Assembly (NCBI GenBank): GCA_977017575.1
Contig: CDRNVI010000166.1
Location: 1 to 63,358, forward strand
DNA: 63,358 nucleotides
Origin: Paramoeba atlantica
Lineage: Eukaryota > Discosea
Direction: 5' to 3'
Under the pieces are notes generated by a model. The model was given only the letters and a program-made list of their open reading frames with translations. It did not search any database and was not told the origin of the DNA. A program made the translations under genes and the position numbers. Each line of letters begins with the position of its first letter. Positions within the stretch are counted from its first letter, which is position 1. Positions 29,930 to 41,022 of this stretch are shown in pieces.

Positions 29930-30127
29930 CTTCCTCTAAGGTCTTGAGCGTAAAAAAGTAAAAAAATGGTAATCGCCCATTCATATTTTACCTTACTCAC
30001 CCCACGATAAGTTTACAAGGTACGCAGAGTCTGTTTACTGAGATCTTCAGAATGACACAAGAATTAGCTCAAACGGACTTACCATAATGATTTTAGAGGG
30101 GGGTGTCTTATCGTGTCGAGGGGTTTA

Positions 30128-30850
30128 TTATAAACCCTGTATGTGGTAATGAGGTAATTACCTCCCATTACTTCCTATTACCACCCTATATGTTGTTTAC
30201 CTTTGCTTGTTTTCTGAAACGATATTTTGGGAACAAAGTACTGTAAGGCGGTTTGTTGAATAAATTGTAGCATCTGATTTTCCCTACACTACTAAACGTG
30301 TCGAATAACGACGAAGTATATCAACTTCTTATTCTTAACTTGCAAAATGAGAGGTGAGAGATGGCCTACGGGAGGATTTCGCATTCCTCCTCCTCCCATT
30401 TGTCTTCAACAGGGGTTTCCTCTGCCAGAGAGTATTTGTAAGAAGTCCAATGTCGAAAAAGATTCTTCCCGACAAATTAATCACGCGTCTTGTCCCCCTG
30501 CTCCAACTTCTTCACTTTCTCCACCTCGACACTCTTCCCGGTCAATCCGTAAGGTACATGATGTTACAATTACCACCTCTTCACCGGAAGCATTTTTTTC
30601 TCAAGAGGTTCACTCTTCAAAGCACGATTAATTTCTTTATAACTCCCAAGATAAGACACTAAGAACACGGAAGAGGGCGAGCAACCGCATGGACAGTGCT
30701 ATCTGCGATGCTGTTGCCGAGCGTGTGGCGGAAGGACCGCGGCAGCTACAGTTGTAAGTCTATCCACCCTTCGAGAAGCCATCACGTTTGGGTGAAAAAA
30801 ACAAGAAAAGTAAGCCTTCCGGAAACGTGGATGATCCGCTGAAGTATGGG
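30128..30850. other. Uncertain region upstream of the hAT remnant
   Basis: Two overlapping plus-strand frames run from 30347 (94 aa) and 30354 (102 aa), both Pro/Ser-rich or helical without recognised motifs. They could be the hAT 5' part or a host gene scrap. Confidence 0.2.
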
Positions 30851-31892
30851 GATCTATCTAAATACTTTTATTATGAGTCGTGCGATTTTAAGCATACGGA
30901 TAACGCTTCCTCGAAATGGACCATCGTCAGACCTCGGGCTCCTTTCTAAAAGATGACGCTCATCAGCGGCGACATGTAGTTTGTCGATGCTGTTCCATGA
31001 TTTTTCACAGCCGATGTAAATAAACATACTATGCACACAAAAACGACTTTTGCAAATCGGTGCGAGAGAACAAAAGCATAGTGAGGGCAAGTCATCTCAT
31101 GATTTCGACGCGACATCATTCATTGAAAGGTCACTACCGTGTCTCGGTGCGAAAACGAATTTATCAACTGAAGGGTTGCTGAAATTTGTCTCTACGTGTA
31201 TGAAGAAATGCGACCGCACATAGAACCACAAATCATACTGCGCCGTCTTCCATGTGCCAAAACATCGTTACGAGAAAACCTTGGCAACCGAAATTTGGGA
31301 GAAAATTTATAAGACCGTATCGGAGGCTACGTTTTTCGGAATAGCAATAGGCGGGGGAATTGATAATGTCAAGCATCAAAACGTTTTAATTAGTGTTTTG
31401 TACGCAGGCAGTGAGTCTTTTGTCCTCCCACCTATCTACCATAAACGTTACAGGGCGTTTAACGGCAATGAAATGTCAAAATCAATACTCAGTATGCTTC
31501 GGAGTGGTCTCGGAGACTCGATACAAAAATTGCGATACCTAATGGTCTATGGTTGCGGTGTAAACCACGTTGCACGGGTTGCTACAGAGCGTGAATTGAA
31601 AGATCTTTACGATCGTATTTCACCTGTGGGGGCGGAAGACACAAATAATATGTATAAATAAATAATAGTATGTGCAATGGCATACGCATGATGATTCCTT
31701 GTGTTAGGGAACTGTCGTGCTTTGGGCACATATTGAATCTCGTCGCGCGGGACACTTTCAATCGATGGCAGTTATGCGCCTCCGAAACACTTTTACGCAT
31801 GTATTTTGGTCAGGAGGCAAGCCAAGTGCAAAGAAGGGGAAATATATGGGCCGTGCTCCTCCTCCTTTCATAATTCTTTATAGATATAAACT

Positions 31893-32883
31893 GTAAGTGT
31901 TGCAGCTTTTTCAATTTTTGCAGTTTTTTCCGTGTTTTTTTTTGTTTTTCAGCTCACTATTATGCCGCAAAAGCGATCCCTCTCTAAGCAAAACAGTAAA
32001 AGCTTATCTGATAGATCACATGAACCTCCGGGGCACACAAAATATTCACACAGGACGAAAGTTGTGACGAAAAAAAGTTTACTTGTCAACTTGGGCGCGA
32101 AAGCCGTTCTTACATTTGCCGAGCGAGTGACCCCCCCAAGCCACCCCTAAAAGCTGCGCAAAAATGGTTTGGGGGGGATGGAGTAAACGTTTGGATGGGT
32201 ATAAGCCTTATTTATGGGGTTTTTTATCACGTCTTTCCCGACAGGGACAGAAATGGGAAAGTTACGATTACTTCAAATGTTTTTAAAGCAGCTATGTCAA
32301 AAAGGGGGGGTTCTTAAGTTACTTGAAGCGTCATAGCGGTACTAGAGTTGCAATGGATAATGCTCCTTGTCACAATGGCACCTTTAAAACCTTTCGAGAA
32401 AACCAAGTCTTTGTTTTAGACTTTCCCCAAAAATCCCCAGATCTTAACCCTATTGAAAACATTTGGGACATCATGGACACCTTTATTAAAGATGGTACAA
32501 ACCCAGAAAATAGGACTGAAATTTTGTATTCTATTGAAAAGGCGGTTGATTACATTAAAACAGATGGTCATAACATGCTCATAAACACTTTAAACAGCAT
32601 GCCGCGGCGTTTCGACATAGTAGTAGAAAAAAAAGGGGAAAGTTGTAATTATTGAACGTACAAAATTTTTCTTTCACTTTTTGCATTTTGACGTTTTTGG
32701 GCTTCTCCTCAGTTGACCACCCCGGGAACAGGTCTCCTCAGTTGACCACCCCCTTACACCCCGGGAAACCGCCTATCCAAATACATAGATCTCTGCGAGA
32801 GCTCTCGAATGCGCTATCATTTTCCAAAATTGCGCAAACATTGCTAATTTTAGACCCCCCCAGCATCTGATTTGCACCCCTGT
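31893..32883 (+). mobile_element. Family B Tc1-like element B2, broken, 5'-truncated
   Basis: The transposase N-terminus MPQKRSLSKQNSKSLSDRS starts at 31962. After decayed sequence, the C-terminal half is clear at 32323-32655: RVAMDNAPCHNG (second Asp) and SPDLNPIENIWDIM (Glu), with 32 residues between. The right end reads AGACCCCCCCAGC to GCACCCCTG with TA at 32884-32885. The left inverted end is missing. Confidence 0.75.
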
Positions 32884-32899
32884 ATGTATGTATGTATAC

Positions 32900-33837
32900 A
32901 GGGGTGCGGGTCTAAAGGTGGGGGGGTCTAAAATTCGTAAAAGTTGTCGAATTTTGGAAAATAATAGCGCATTGGATAGCTTTCACAGAGTTGTATGTTT
33001 TAGGCGCATTAAAATCCTGCGATTTTAACGTACATATTTTTTGATACCGTATTTCGCTTTTTTCCCTTGCAGAAAATACATTTTTTACTAGAAAATGCCC
33101 CAAAAGGGCGCTCGCTCGAGGACTTCCCGTGGAGTACTGAGCGATAGATCGTATTCTTCCCCCGCCCCCGTCAAAGAGAGCCACCGCATGCTTTTGGTGG
33201 CGGAATACGAGCGCACAGGATCGTACTCCGCTACGGCACAGCACTTTGGTGTTCATGAGAACACTGTAAAACGTTGGGTTGAACGTTTTACCCTTACGGG
33301 TGACGTGTTAACGACATCCCGAGAGCGTGTTTCGACGGTGGTTACCCCTGCGTTCCTGGATGTGGCTCTTAAGCTTGTCGACGAGGGGTATGACCTTGTT
33401 TACGGCGTAGAGAGCTGGAGCGATCTTCTGGTCTGTGATGGACGCAGACAGAAATCATCTTCGACACCGAAATCGACAGCAACTGGAAGCCGCTATTGAG
33501 GGGTCTTTCCTTAAATTGAAACAGACCCACTCTGCAACGGTTCAGAAAACGTTGAAGAGTTTCAGGAAGCGTTGTAAAATTGTTATTAGTCGGAACGGGG
33601 GGCACTGTGGTTACTAATTGTCTTTTGCAATCCAAATTACAGAAATTATTGACACCACTAAAGTATTGCAATATGTGTTTTTGACCCTTACATGAAAGGG
33701 GGGTACCCCCCAAACCCCGGAAGCTACCTATCCTAAAACATACAGCTCTGTGAGAGCTATCCAAAGCGCTATTATTTTCCAAAATTGGACAACTTTTACG
33801 AATTTTAGACCCCCCCACCTTTAGATTCGCACCCCTG
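32900..33837 (+). mobile_element. Family B Tc1-like element B1, internally deleted
   Basis: Inverted ends of about 90 bp start CAGGGGTGCGGGTCTAAAGG and are flanked by TA at 32898-32899 and 33838-33839. The N-terminal HTH (MPQKGARSRTSRG, then AQHFGVHENTVKRWVERF) starts at 33095. The catalytic centre is deleted, and the C-terminus (SATVQKTLKSFRKRCKIVIS) ends at 33617. Only about 14 bases of TATG repeat separate it from B2. Confidence 0.8.
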
Positions 33838-34330
33838 TATGTATTACTGGAGGAGGGTGATGAAGTTTTCATCCATGCATGTATTTTTCAGCAGCAAAAA
33901 GCAGATGAATGACTGCCCAATTATATCTGGAGGTCGCGGCGATATATCTTTTTCGGAGCGGCGAACCTTTATTTCACATCACTGAAGAAGAGTGGAATAA
34001 TTAGGTAGAATACAAAAATTATGAATGGAAACCCTCTGTACACACATCTTCATGGACGGGTAGGAAGATGTAGGGAAAGAAAGGTTTCCTTCAATTTATC
34101 ATGCTGCTAAGCTCTACTTGTGGGTACCGACAATAGTCACTGCGTGTGGTTCTCTCCTCTCTATCATGGGGTGGAAATATAACCACCGACAAGCTTCCTT
34201 AGATAGCAATACCGTAGCAACACAAATGTTCGTAAGAGGCAACCTGGATAAATTGCTTTATCTTGACAGAAAGAGTACTGAAGGGGACATAGATTTCTTG
34301 AGCGCAGAGGACTCTGGTGACCCAGCGTAA

Positions 34331-34848
34331 AACTTGTCAATGTAATCTCAGAGGCTCCTGATGTGAGTCTGCCTATTCATTTTTTTAAACGTTGGGTGGA
34401 CGAAGAATAGAATTACGTACTTTTATTTAGTACGAGTATATTTTTTTGGGCTGTAACCTAGGCTCCTAATGTGACCCAATAAAAAAATCTCCATCGAATT
34501 GTTAATATGGTTTCATGATATAGTCTACGAAAATGTGGTATCTTGCTTATTTGCATAAACGAAAGCTATTTTACTTTTCGTTTTTTCACACGCTAAAAAA
34601 TATGTCCTGAACTTCACTTATGAGAAACGAAGTGTACCCCACGAGTGTACCCCACCGTGCCAAATTCTGATGAATGAGCAGCTTGGTCCAATGCAGATCG
34701 TTTTTTACGAAATCCTCATGTGTTCGTTTGCCTCACAAATTTCCATTACCCTTCACGTTTATATTCTTTCGCGTAAACTGAATCATAGTTGCAGTTCAGG
34801 AGACAAACAGGCTGCAAAACAAATTTCATTTTTCTCTCAAATTAGTAG
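34331..34848. other. Non-coding spacer
   Basis: AT-rich sequence with no recognisable coding region or repeat copy. A short open frame at 34670-34873 has no supporting motif. Confidence 0.4.
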
Positions 34849-35045
34849 GCAATTACTGCCCCCCCCTACTTAAGAGTCCTTTTTGACGGAGCCTCGGGCT
34901 GCCTGCGGCGCGAAGCGCCGCCAGATTTTTTTTTTTTTTTGACTTTTTCTATTTTCTTTGATTTTTTTTAGTTGTCTGCCCATTCCGTTTCGGTACTTCC
35001 AAAAGTACCGAAGCCGGCGGAAGTATAGAGGGGGGGGGTGATAGT
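34849..35045. mobile_element. C-run MITE related to 41023-41428
   Basis: The left part CTGCCCCCCCTACTTAAGAG through CGGAGCCTCGGG matches 41023 onward. The right part carries GGTACTTCC/GGAAGTA and a G run as in 26185-26240. It seems to be a recombinant of two MITE types. Confidence 0.55.
34905..34921 (+). repeat. GCGAAGC hairpin plus T tract, locus 6
   Basis: GCGGCGCGAAGCGCCGC is a perfect 7-bp stem (a different stem from loci 1-5) around the same GCGAAGC core, followed by CAGA and a long T run. Confidence 0.8.
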
Positions 35046-35260
35046 AAAAATATACACCAATATGATAAAAACACATTATTATTTGTACCCTAACTATTTG
35101 TACACGTACTTCTGGAATTCGTTTTTCATTTTTTAGATAAGGGTTCAGAGATTATTTTTACAATCGTAATGAATACATAATGTACAAAAATCTATTCTGC
35201 AGCTTAAATTTAGTTACAGTGAAGTATTCAAATACGAGTGAATTATATTATTATATTATG

Positions 35261-35433
35261 ACCCTAATGTTAAAGTGGTAAAATATTTTTTTATTTTTTT
35301 ATTTTTCATTGGCTAAAAACAGCGGGAACGTACAGATCTCAAAATTTTGAACGAAAACATGGTATGATAACCCTACCATACCCCCTCATGCAAAAAATAA
35401 GGGGGGGTGCCTTATTGGTGGCCAGGGGTTTAT
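35261..35433 (-). mobile_element. Solo 5' end of element A1 type
   Basis: From GACCCTAATGTTAAAGTGG to TGGCCAGGGGTT this is almost identical to 8667-8833 of A1, and it is followed by TTA. It stops next to where the A1 transposase ATG would be. High identity implies a young event. Confidence 0.8.
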
Positions 35434-35435
35434 TA

Positions 35436-35700
35436 CGGTTATTTTTAATTAAGATTATTTTTAGCAGCGAAAAAAAATACCCTTTTTCATGTCTATCACC
35501 ATCGAACTCACCTTCATACGAAACAGTAACCTTTATAAAATCATCACAGACGAATCCAGTGGCTTGGGCGCTTAAAAGTTACTCAAAAAGTGTGTTCAAA
35601 AAATATTAATTTACGAGTGGATTATATTACGGTTAATTTAATTAAGATTATTAGCCAAAAATAACCTTAAAAGCGTAATTAAATAATCCCGTAATTAAAT
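35436..35700. other. AT-rich inverted-repeat spacer
   Basis: TTACGGTTA(A/T)TTTTAATTAAGATT occurs near both ends in related form (35434 and 35628), with the inverted AATAACCTTAA near 35660. A low-complexity MITE is possible. No coding region is supported. Confidence 0.35.
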
Positions 35701-35701
35701 A

Positions 35702-36636
35702 AATCCCCGCTCACGAATAAGTGACCCCCCCTTATTTTTAGCACAGGGGGGCGTCGGTGGGTTATCATATCACTTTTTCGTTCAAAATTTCGAGATCTGT
35801 ACGTTCCCGCTGTTTTTAGCTCATTTTAAAATTTTAAAATTTAATCAAAAAACATAATTGGTTTTTCAACTTTTTTTTCCAAAAATGACCAAATCACCAT
35901 ATCGGCTCCCAAAAGGGGGGCTTACGGATAGTGGTAAGGTTCTGTTGAAGATGAGACAGGCAGAAGGTGTTCCGATAAAACAATTATCCCGTGATTTTAA
36001 CGTCTCTAGAAGGATAATCAAAAAATATCTGAACGAAAAAAAATCTAGCGGGGAATACACTTTGAGTCCTGTGACCATCTATTACAAGTGAGACATCTAC
36101 GAAATGACACATCTATTACAAGTGAGACGTACATAGAAACATTAAAACAGGTAGATTTCCCCCCTAATAGTGTATTTCAACAGGATTGGGCAACGGCACA
36201 TACTGCCCGTGCCTCCAAAGAGTATATTGAGAATTGAATGAGTGATGTTCTAAGAAACTGGCCCCCCAACTCGCCCGACCTTTCCCCCATAGAAAACGTC
36301 TGGTCTATGGTCCAAGAGGCGGTAGACGAACAAACCCCATCGGACAAACCTTCACTTATCCGATGTGTATGTAAAGCATGGTCTTCTTTAACTCAAAAAG
36401 TGATCGACAAAACAGTATTAAGTTTTGATTCTCGACTTAAGGAGTGTATAAGATTGAAGGGCGAAAAAGTGACAAAATGGTAATTCTTCTCTAAATTGTG
36501 CGTATTCGTTTCTTTTTGTCTCATTTCTGCACGCGCAAAGTCTTTGTGTTGAGATCTGCAAAATGCAACAAAAAACAGCTCAAACGGACATTTGTACGAA
36601 AAAAAAGAGGGGGGTCACTTTTCGTGAGCGGGGGTT
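35702..36636 (+). mobile_element. Family A Tc1-like element A5, internally deleted
   Basis: The left end AATCCCCGCTCACGAATAAG and the inverted right end CGTGAGCGGGGGTT are flanked by TA at 35700-35701 and 36637-36638. The N-terminus (MTKSPYRLPKGGLTDSGK) starts at 35885. The core is deleted at the same place as in A2. FQQDWATAHTA survives, then a stop, then DLSPIENVWSMVQ and the C-terminus ending at 36483. About 935 bp, close to A2 in size. Confidence 0.8.
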
Positions 36637-36761
36637 TATAACACTGTAAATACTTTTTTGCTTTAAACCTAAGTGCGTGACAATCAATTTTATCCATGTG
36701 ATTCAAAGTCTTTTATCTATTAAAAGTTTTCTTTAAAAACTTTCTCGTATTCTTCCTGCAA

Positions 36762-37031
36762 ATGATTTCGTATGGTTCTCCTACTGTAGGTCAACGTATT
36801 CATAGAATCAAGTATGTAATACCTCTTTGCATGCTGGTCAGTAGTGCTGTCGTCGCCATGGTCGCTGAAAACCGTTCACACTGTGTTGCATCACATGACG
36901 CAATTTTTCGCCACGCGTATCTAACACTTGAGGACGGTAGAAGGGCTCAAGTACACCCATATGTATACGCAGATCTATCTTATCGAGGTCTTTGTACAGC
37001 AATTCTTGAATGCCTAAATCCTCTGCCCTGA
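36762..37031 (+). CDS. Unrecognised small ORF, 89 aa
   Basis: ATG-started and uninterrupted. A hydrophobic stretch near residues 20-36 (VIPLCMLVSSAVVAMVA) could be a membrane segment. No family is recognised, and it may be chance coding. Confidence 0.25.
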   Translation: MISYGSPTVGQRIHRIKYVIPLCMLVSSAVVAMVAENRSHCVASHDAIFRHAYLTLEDGRRAQVHPYVYADLSYRGLCTAILECLNPLP

Positions 37032-37540
37032 GTTTATCCGGCTGGAGTTGATCACACCTACATAAGTAAATAAAAAATATTTTCAAGTGTCACGCTTCAT
37101 GGTTGGGCTGAAAAACATAAAAGTAGAAGTAGAGTATTTTATATTCTTTGTTGATATTGATTTATGACAATCTTCCTTTTCGACTATTGCAAATGTTGGA
37201 GTGCCTTTAATGTATGAATAATGTATGAAATGACGTTTGCATACAGTTTAGGTTGTATACAGTGTAGGTCATAGGTTTTGCGAAAGCGTACTTTAAATTA
37301 GACGCCACTCTGCCTTTTTTTGATACGCGCAAAATTTCCTAAAGCTTTGAAGGCAATACTACTTTCGAAAGGTTTTTTGAAGGCAAGTTTTGAGAGCAAA
37401 GTTTTACGAATTTTAGACCCCCACCCTGTCGTCACCCATATCTGTATATTTCGTACCGTTCTTTTGAAATGCAAATCCGGCTGGAGTTTGGTGGCTCGGG
37501 TTGCTTTGCAGTCAAGATATCGGCTTTCGATAGCCTATTA
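37032..37540. other. Non-coding spacer
   Basis: No supported coding region. A short TTTTAGACCCCCACC piece near 37410 resembles a family B end. Confidence 0.35.
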
Positions 37541-37803
37541 CCGTATACCCCCCAGTAAGAGAAATTTGGATCGGGAGCCCCACAGTAAGCGTATAGGGGG
37601 TAGGGGGTGAGTGTCCGCATGTCGGGGGCCTCGGGGGTAACCCAAATAAGCGTTTTAACACGTTTTCAAAAGCAAAAAAATAAAAATTTGTCTAAAAAGT
37701 TGGAGGAAAAGATAAAACTGGCCAAAAAAGTATACCCCCCAGTAAGAGAGATTTGGCCATTTTGACCCAGAACCCATTCTCTTACTGGGGGGGTATACGG
37801 TAT
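37541..37803. mobile_element. MITE with CCCCCCAGTAAGAG ends, copy 1
   Basis: The left end ACCGTATACCCCCCAGTAAG pairs with the right end CTTACTGGGGGGGTATACGG. The internal AACCCAAATAAGCGTTTTAA block is shared with the partial copy at 60788-60941. Confidence 0.75.
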
Positions 37804-37856
37804 AATGAAATGCTGATTTTTTACATGCACGGAGTCTTAGGTTTGCGAGTTCAGGT

Positions 37857-37966
37857 CATACAGGGGGGATCAGCTCGATCTGGAGGCGGTCTAAAAATGT
37901 TAATACTTGACCAGTTTTGGAAAATAATAGCGCATTCGAGAGCTCTCACATAGCCCTCTGGTGGAA
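37857..37966 (+). mobile_element. Short family B terminal element
   Basis: CAGGGGGGATCAGCTCGATC through GCGCATTCGAGAGCTCTCAC to GGTGGAATA is the inverse of the unit at 28958-29058 and of the outer parts of 40978-41491. It directly abuts the element at 37969. Confidence 0.65.
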
Positions 37967-37968
37967 TA

Positions 37969-38733
37969 TAGGGGGGATCACCAATATCGGGACACCGGCC
38001 ATTTTTTTGCCATGTGTCCGTTTCATCTGATTTTTGTTCCAAAGGAGAGATCTCGACGCGACTGTGATCGGAACGACATTTTGCGCCTATTTAAACACAC
38101 CTAAAAAGTAGGGTGCGCACGACAATTTTTTTTTTCAAAATTTGCACATTTGAAAATGTGGGTAAAAATGTCTTAAAAAGCAATGAAAATGTTACTTAGT
38201 GTGAAATAACCCCTCCGCTACACTTCCGTAACTCTTCTAACCGTTTTGGGAGGCTTTTCAGAGTCCTCTCTAGGATATCCCGCTTTTCGGTTAGGAGATA
38301 TTCAATAGCCTTGGGTATGGCCTCTCGCACTTCATGCCTATTTTTCGGACGCAAAGAGTATGAATGTAGTCATCCATGATAGACCACAAAATTTCTATCA
38401 AATTTAAGTCAGGTGACTTTGGACCAATCAATAATACTTAGGCCTGACAGAAGTTTAATCTATATTAAATCTGTATATCGTTTTCCCATTTGGAACTTGA
38501 TAAAAGAGAAATGTATCCTTTAATAGACAATTTTAACGGGATTTGTACAAGTTTTACATAAATTTGCATATTTTTTGGAGAATTTTTTACCATTTTTTAC
38601 AAATGTGTTTAAATAGGCGCAAAATGTCGTTCCGACCATATTCGGATGGTCATCTCTCTTTTGCAACAAAAATCAAGTGAAACGGACCCACGGCCCAAAA
38701 TGGGAGGTGTCCCGATACTGGTAATCCCCCCTG
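37969..38733 (-). mobile_element. Tc1-like element F, decayed
   Basis: The ends (T/C)AGGGGGGATCACCAATATCG and the inverted CGATACTGGTAATCCCCCCTG have TA at 37967-37968 and 38734-38735. A mirrored AACGACATTTTGCGCCTATT block lies inside both ends. On the minus strand near 38420-38190 a transposase C-terminus survives: KSPDLNLIEILWSIMDDYIH, a frame change, then RPKNRHEVREAIPKAIEYL. The catalytic Glu is present; both Asp regions are lost. Confidence 0.8.
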
Positions 38734-38789
38734 TATATATCGTTTCCTGTATAATTAGCAGTATCGTGAAATGGTAAGAGGGCGAAAAA

Positions 38790-39190
38790 CGTCAATTGCA
38801 AGATTTTTAAGAAATTTCACCTTTTTGGCATAAAATAGAGCAGACGAACCTAGTACCCACAGTGCCCCCCCGCTCCTTCTCTATAACAATCCTCATTCTG
38901 TTTGGCGCACTTTTTAATGTGCGTTCAACGAAACCAACTTCATTAAGCAGCTCATTGTACGAAGCTGTGATGGATTCTTTCAATAAATCACGGTTCAATG
39001 AATTTTTTCTGCACTTTATGACATCCATCATTCACACAGCATTCTGTGTGTCAGCTTTGTTTTTCCTGGGGGTGAGAAATAGGTCTCAGAGAATTTCCCT
39101 CGAGAAGAACGCGACGTGCTCAACTTTCAGCAGTGACGACTTCTGAGCAAGCAGCACGTTTTGTGCGTGCCTTCTTTCTCAGTGATTATC
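38790..39190 (-). pseudogene. C-terminal fragment of another Tc1-like transposase
   Basis: The minus frame from 39031 reads MMDVIKCRKNSLNRDLLKES and ends with RTLKSAPNRMRIVIEKERGG. This is the helix and terminal 'R...v....G' pattern that follows the Glu motif in this superfamily. No catalytic residue remains. Confidence 0.55.
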
Positions 39191-39411
39191 TCTGTAGCTC
39201 AGCTGCATGATTAATATACAATGTATATTATAGAATATTATATATACAATGTACTTCGTTGGGGCATGAGTGATCAATAAAGGGGGGAAAAACAGGAAAA
39301 ATCCAAAAACGAAAATAGAAAATGCAAAATTTGCAACACAAAAAATTATTTTTTCGACAAAATGCGTTTTAAGTGAAAATGCGGGAAACGATATACATGT
39401 ACACTGTCGTT

Positions 39412-40975
39412 CAGCTATAAGTCCGCCCCCTCGAATTTTGAAAAACTGGTCTGTTTTTTATCATCTTTTTTTTAAACGTGTAGAGAATTTTACGTAGGTG
39501 CGTTTCCCGCCGTTTAAATTGGTTTTTCGCGACTCATTAGGATCGAATTATTTTTTGAAAAAAATGAGCCGAACAAATGATTTTTTTTACAAAAATGATC
39601 CATTTTTTGATATATTTGCCGGGTAAAACCCCATAAATACACTCACCGCAGGAAAAGAAGATTACACAATGACAAGCTTAATATCCAATATTCCATCCCC
39701 CGCTCTCCAACACCTTGTTCATACGTTTTAAGTACTCTGAACACATTTTTTTGACCAGTTCCCCCATTTCCCTCTGTACCCACTCAAACGTCACACGTAG
39801 AGCTTCCCGTAATTCAGTTCTATTTTTGGGGCGAAGCGTTTCTTTTATGTAGCGCGCCATCATGGCCCAAATGTTTTCCACTGGATTCAGGTCAGGAGAC
39901 TTAGGAGGCCAGTCTAAGCGCCTGTTGATCATCTGAGCCTTTGTGATGGTGTGTGTCGGGGCGTTATCCAGCTGAAGCACCGCGTGCCTGTGATCGCGAA
40001 TGTATCGTACAAAACCGATATCATTCAACGCATCCCACACCGTGGTGGTCTTGATGGATAACCCCCCCTCAAAGACATGAAACCACCAACCATGAGTAAC
40101 ACTGTACCCCATCCATACCATAACCCCCGGACCACCAAAACACTTCTGGTGCGCTGCGGTCATCCGCATGCGTGGGGCGTCGCGTCGGCCAATGTAGTAA
40201 AGGCGCCGCCCATTGCGACTGCAATTGAACGATTTTTCATCCGTCCAGATGATATTGTTTATTTGGGCTGGGCTCCAAGTGAGAAGTTCACGGGCCAGTG
40301 CAACGCGCTTCATGCGCTGCTCAGTTGTAAGTCCCAAGTCTTTGCTCTTACGGATGCGCCCGTAGTCGTCGCAATCCAATGCCCTCTTCACCGAGGAAAT
40401 TGATCCTCCATGCGAATCTTTGATTCTTTCATGGATGGCGGCGAAGGAAGAACACCCATCTGGGTCTTCCCGTGCAAGCTTCAAACAAGCACTTTTGCAC
40501 TCCCTACGGTATCGGTCCGTTAAGGTAGTTTTTTTTCGGGGAACTCGCTCTGGGGTGGTCAAGTCATTTTTTTCATCGTACATTTTTACCCATTTTCGCA
40601 CCGTTTTTTTTAGTCAACTTTATATTTTTTAGAGATGGAAGTGATGGAAGCACCGCATTTTCGTTCAACAAGAAACGAAATGCGCATTGCGAGCGTCGTA
40701 CGCTCCGAGTTGAGGTAACTCGGCCTGTGGTTCCTCACCATGGGTATAAAAAGGGTAGTGTCAATGAGAAAAAAAGGGAAATTTTGACTGTACATTGGAA
40801 AATCTCATTTTTGACCAGTATTTTGAGTGCCAAAAACGTATATTAAGTTATTACAAAAAAAGAAGACCGGCAAAGATAGGCTAGGGATCGAGTTCTCTCG
40901 TTTCCCGCTGGAATTAGGTCAAACGGACGCGCGACCCAAAAATAAAGGGAGGGGACTTATAGCTGAACGATAGTG
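39412..40975 (-). mobile_element. Tc1-like element D1 with DD29E transposase
   Basis: The ends CACTGTCGTTCAGCTATAAG and the inverted CTTATAGCTGAACGATAGTG are flanked by TA at 39410-39411 and 40976-40977. 1564 bp. It contains one nearly intact transposase gene. Confidence 0.85.
39678..40741 (-). pseudogene. DD29E Tc1-like transposase, one frameshift
   Basis: The start is ATG at 40741 (MVRNHRPSYLNSER). An HTH region (ISFLVERKCGASITSISKKY) follows. A run of eight A on the coding strand near 40604-40611 breaks the frame; the downstream frame then runs uninterrupted for about 307 residues. The core has NNIIWTDEKSFN, AVLQLDNAPTHT and PPKSPDLNPVENIWAMM. Only 29 residues lie between the second Asp and the Glu, which I counted from the codons. 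In canonical Tc1 that distance is 34. Otherwise all three catalytic residues are intact, so the loss of function is recent or the A-run is an assembly error. Confidence 0.8.
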
Positions 40976-41022
40976 TATATTCCACCAGAGAGCTATGCGA
41001 GAGCTCTCGAATGCGCTATTAC

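Larger units (their letters stand above)
26245..30125 (+). mobile_element. Family A element A6, scattered in three pieces by later insertions
   Basis: A 5' end with TA at 26243-26244 and AACCCCTCGACAAG runs to about 26520 and encodes the KYRPPK-like start. A core piece at about 29066-29240 reads RRIIVTKDIDGNCSVRYMAG, matching the A3 segment SPKDIAGVPKHSSARCIAG. A 3' end from about 29930 to 30125 closes with GTGTCGAGGGGTT and TA. Order, orientation and subfamily all agree, so one element split by a pogo region, a family B fragment, a MITE and other DNA is the simplest reading. Confidence 0.5.
30850..34330 (+). mobile_element. hAT transposon remnant interrupted by two family B elements
   Basis: A BED-like Cys cluster (HVVCRCCSMIFHSRCK) lies near 30970-31050. 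The core follows at 31254-31661 (HQNVLISVLYAGSES, then MVYGCGVNHVARVAT). Next comes SCFGHILNLVARDTFNR (31720-31765), the hAT 'C.aH.LNL' block. After the elements at 31893-33837, the hAT dimerisation end resumes (LYLWVPTIVTACGSLLSIMG, then ATQMFVRGN, at about 34100-34240). The tail is acidic and ends at 34330. Several stops and frame changes show it is dead. The limits are approximate. Confidence 0.6.
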
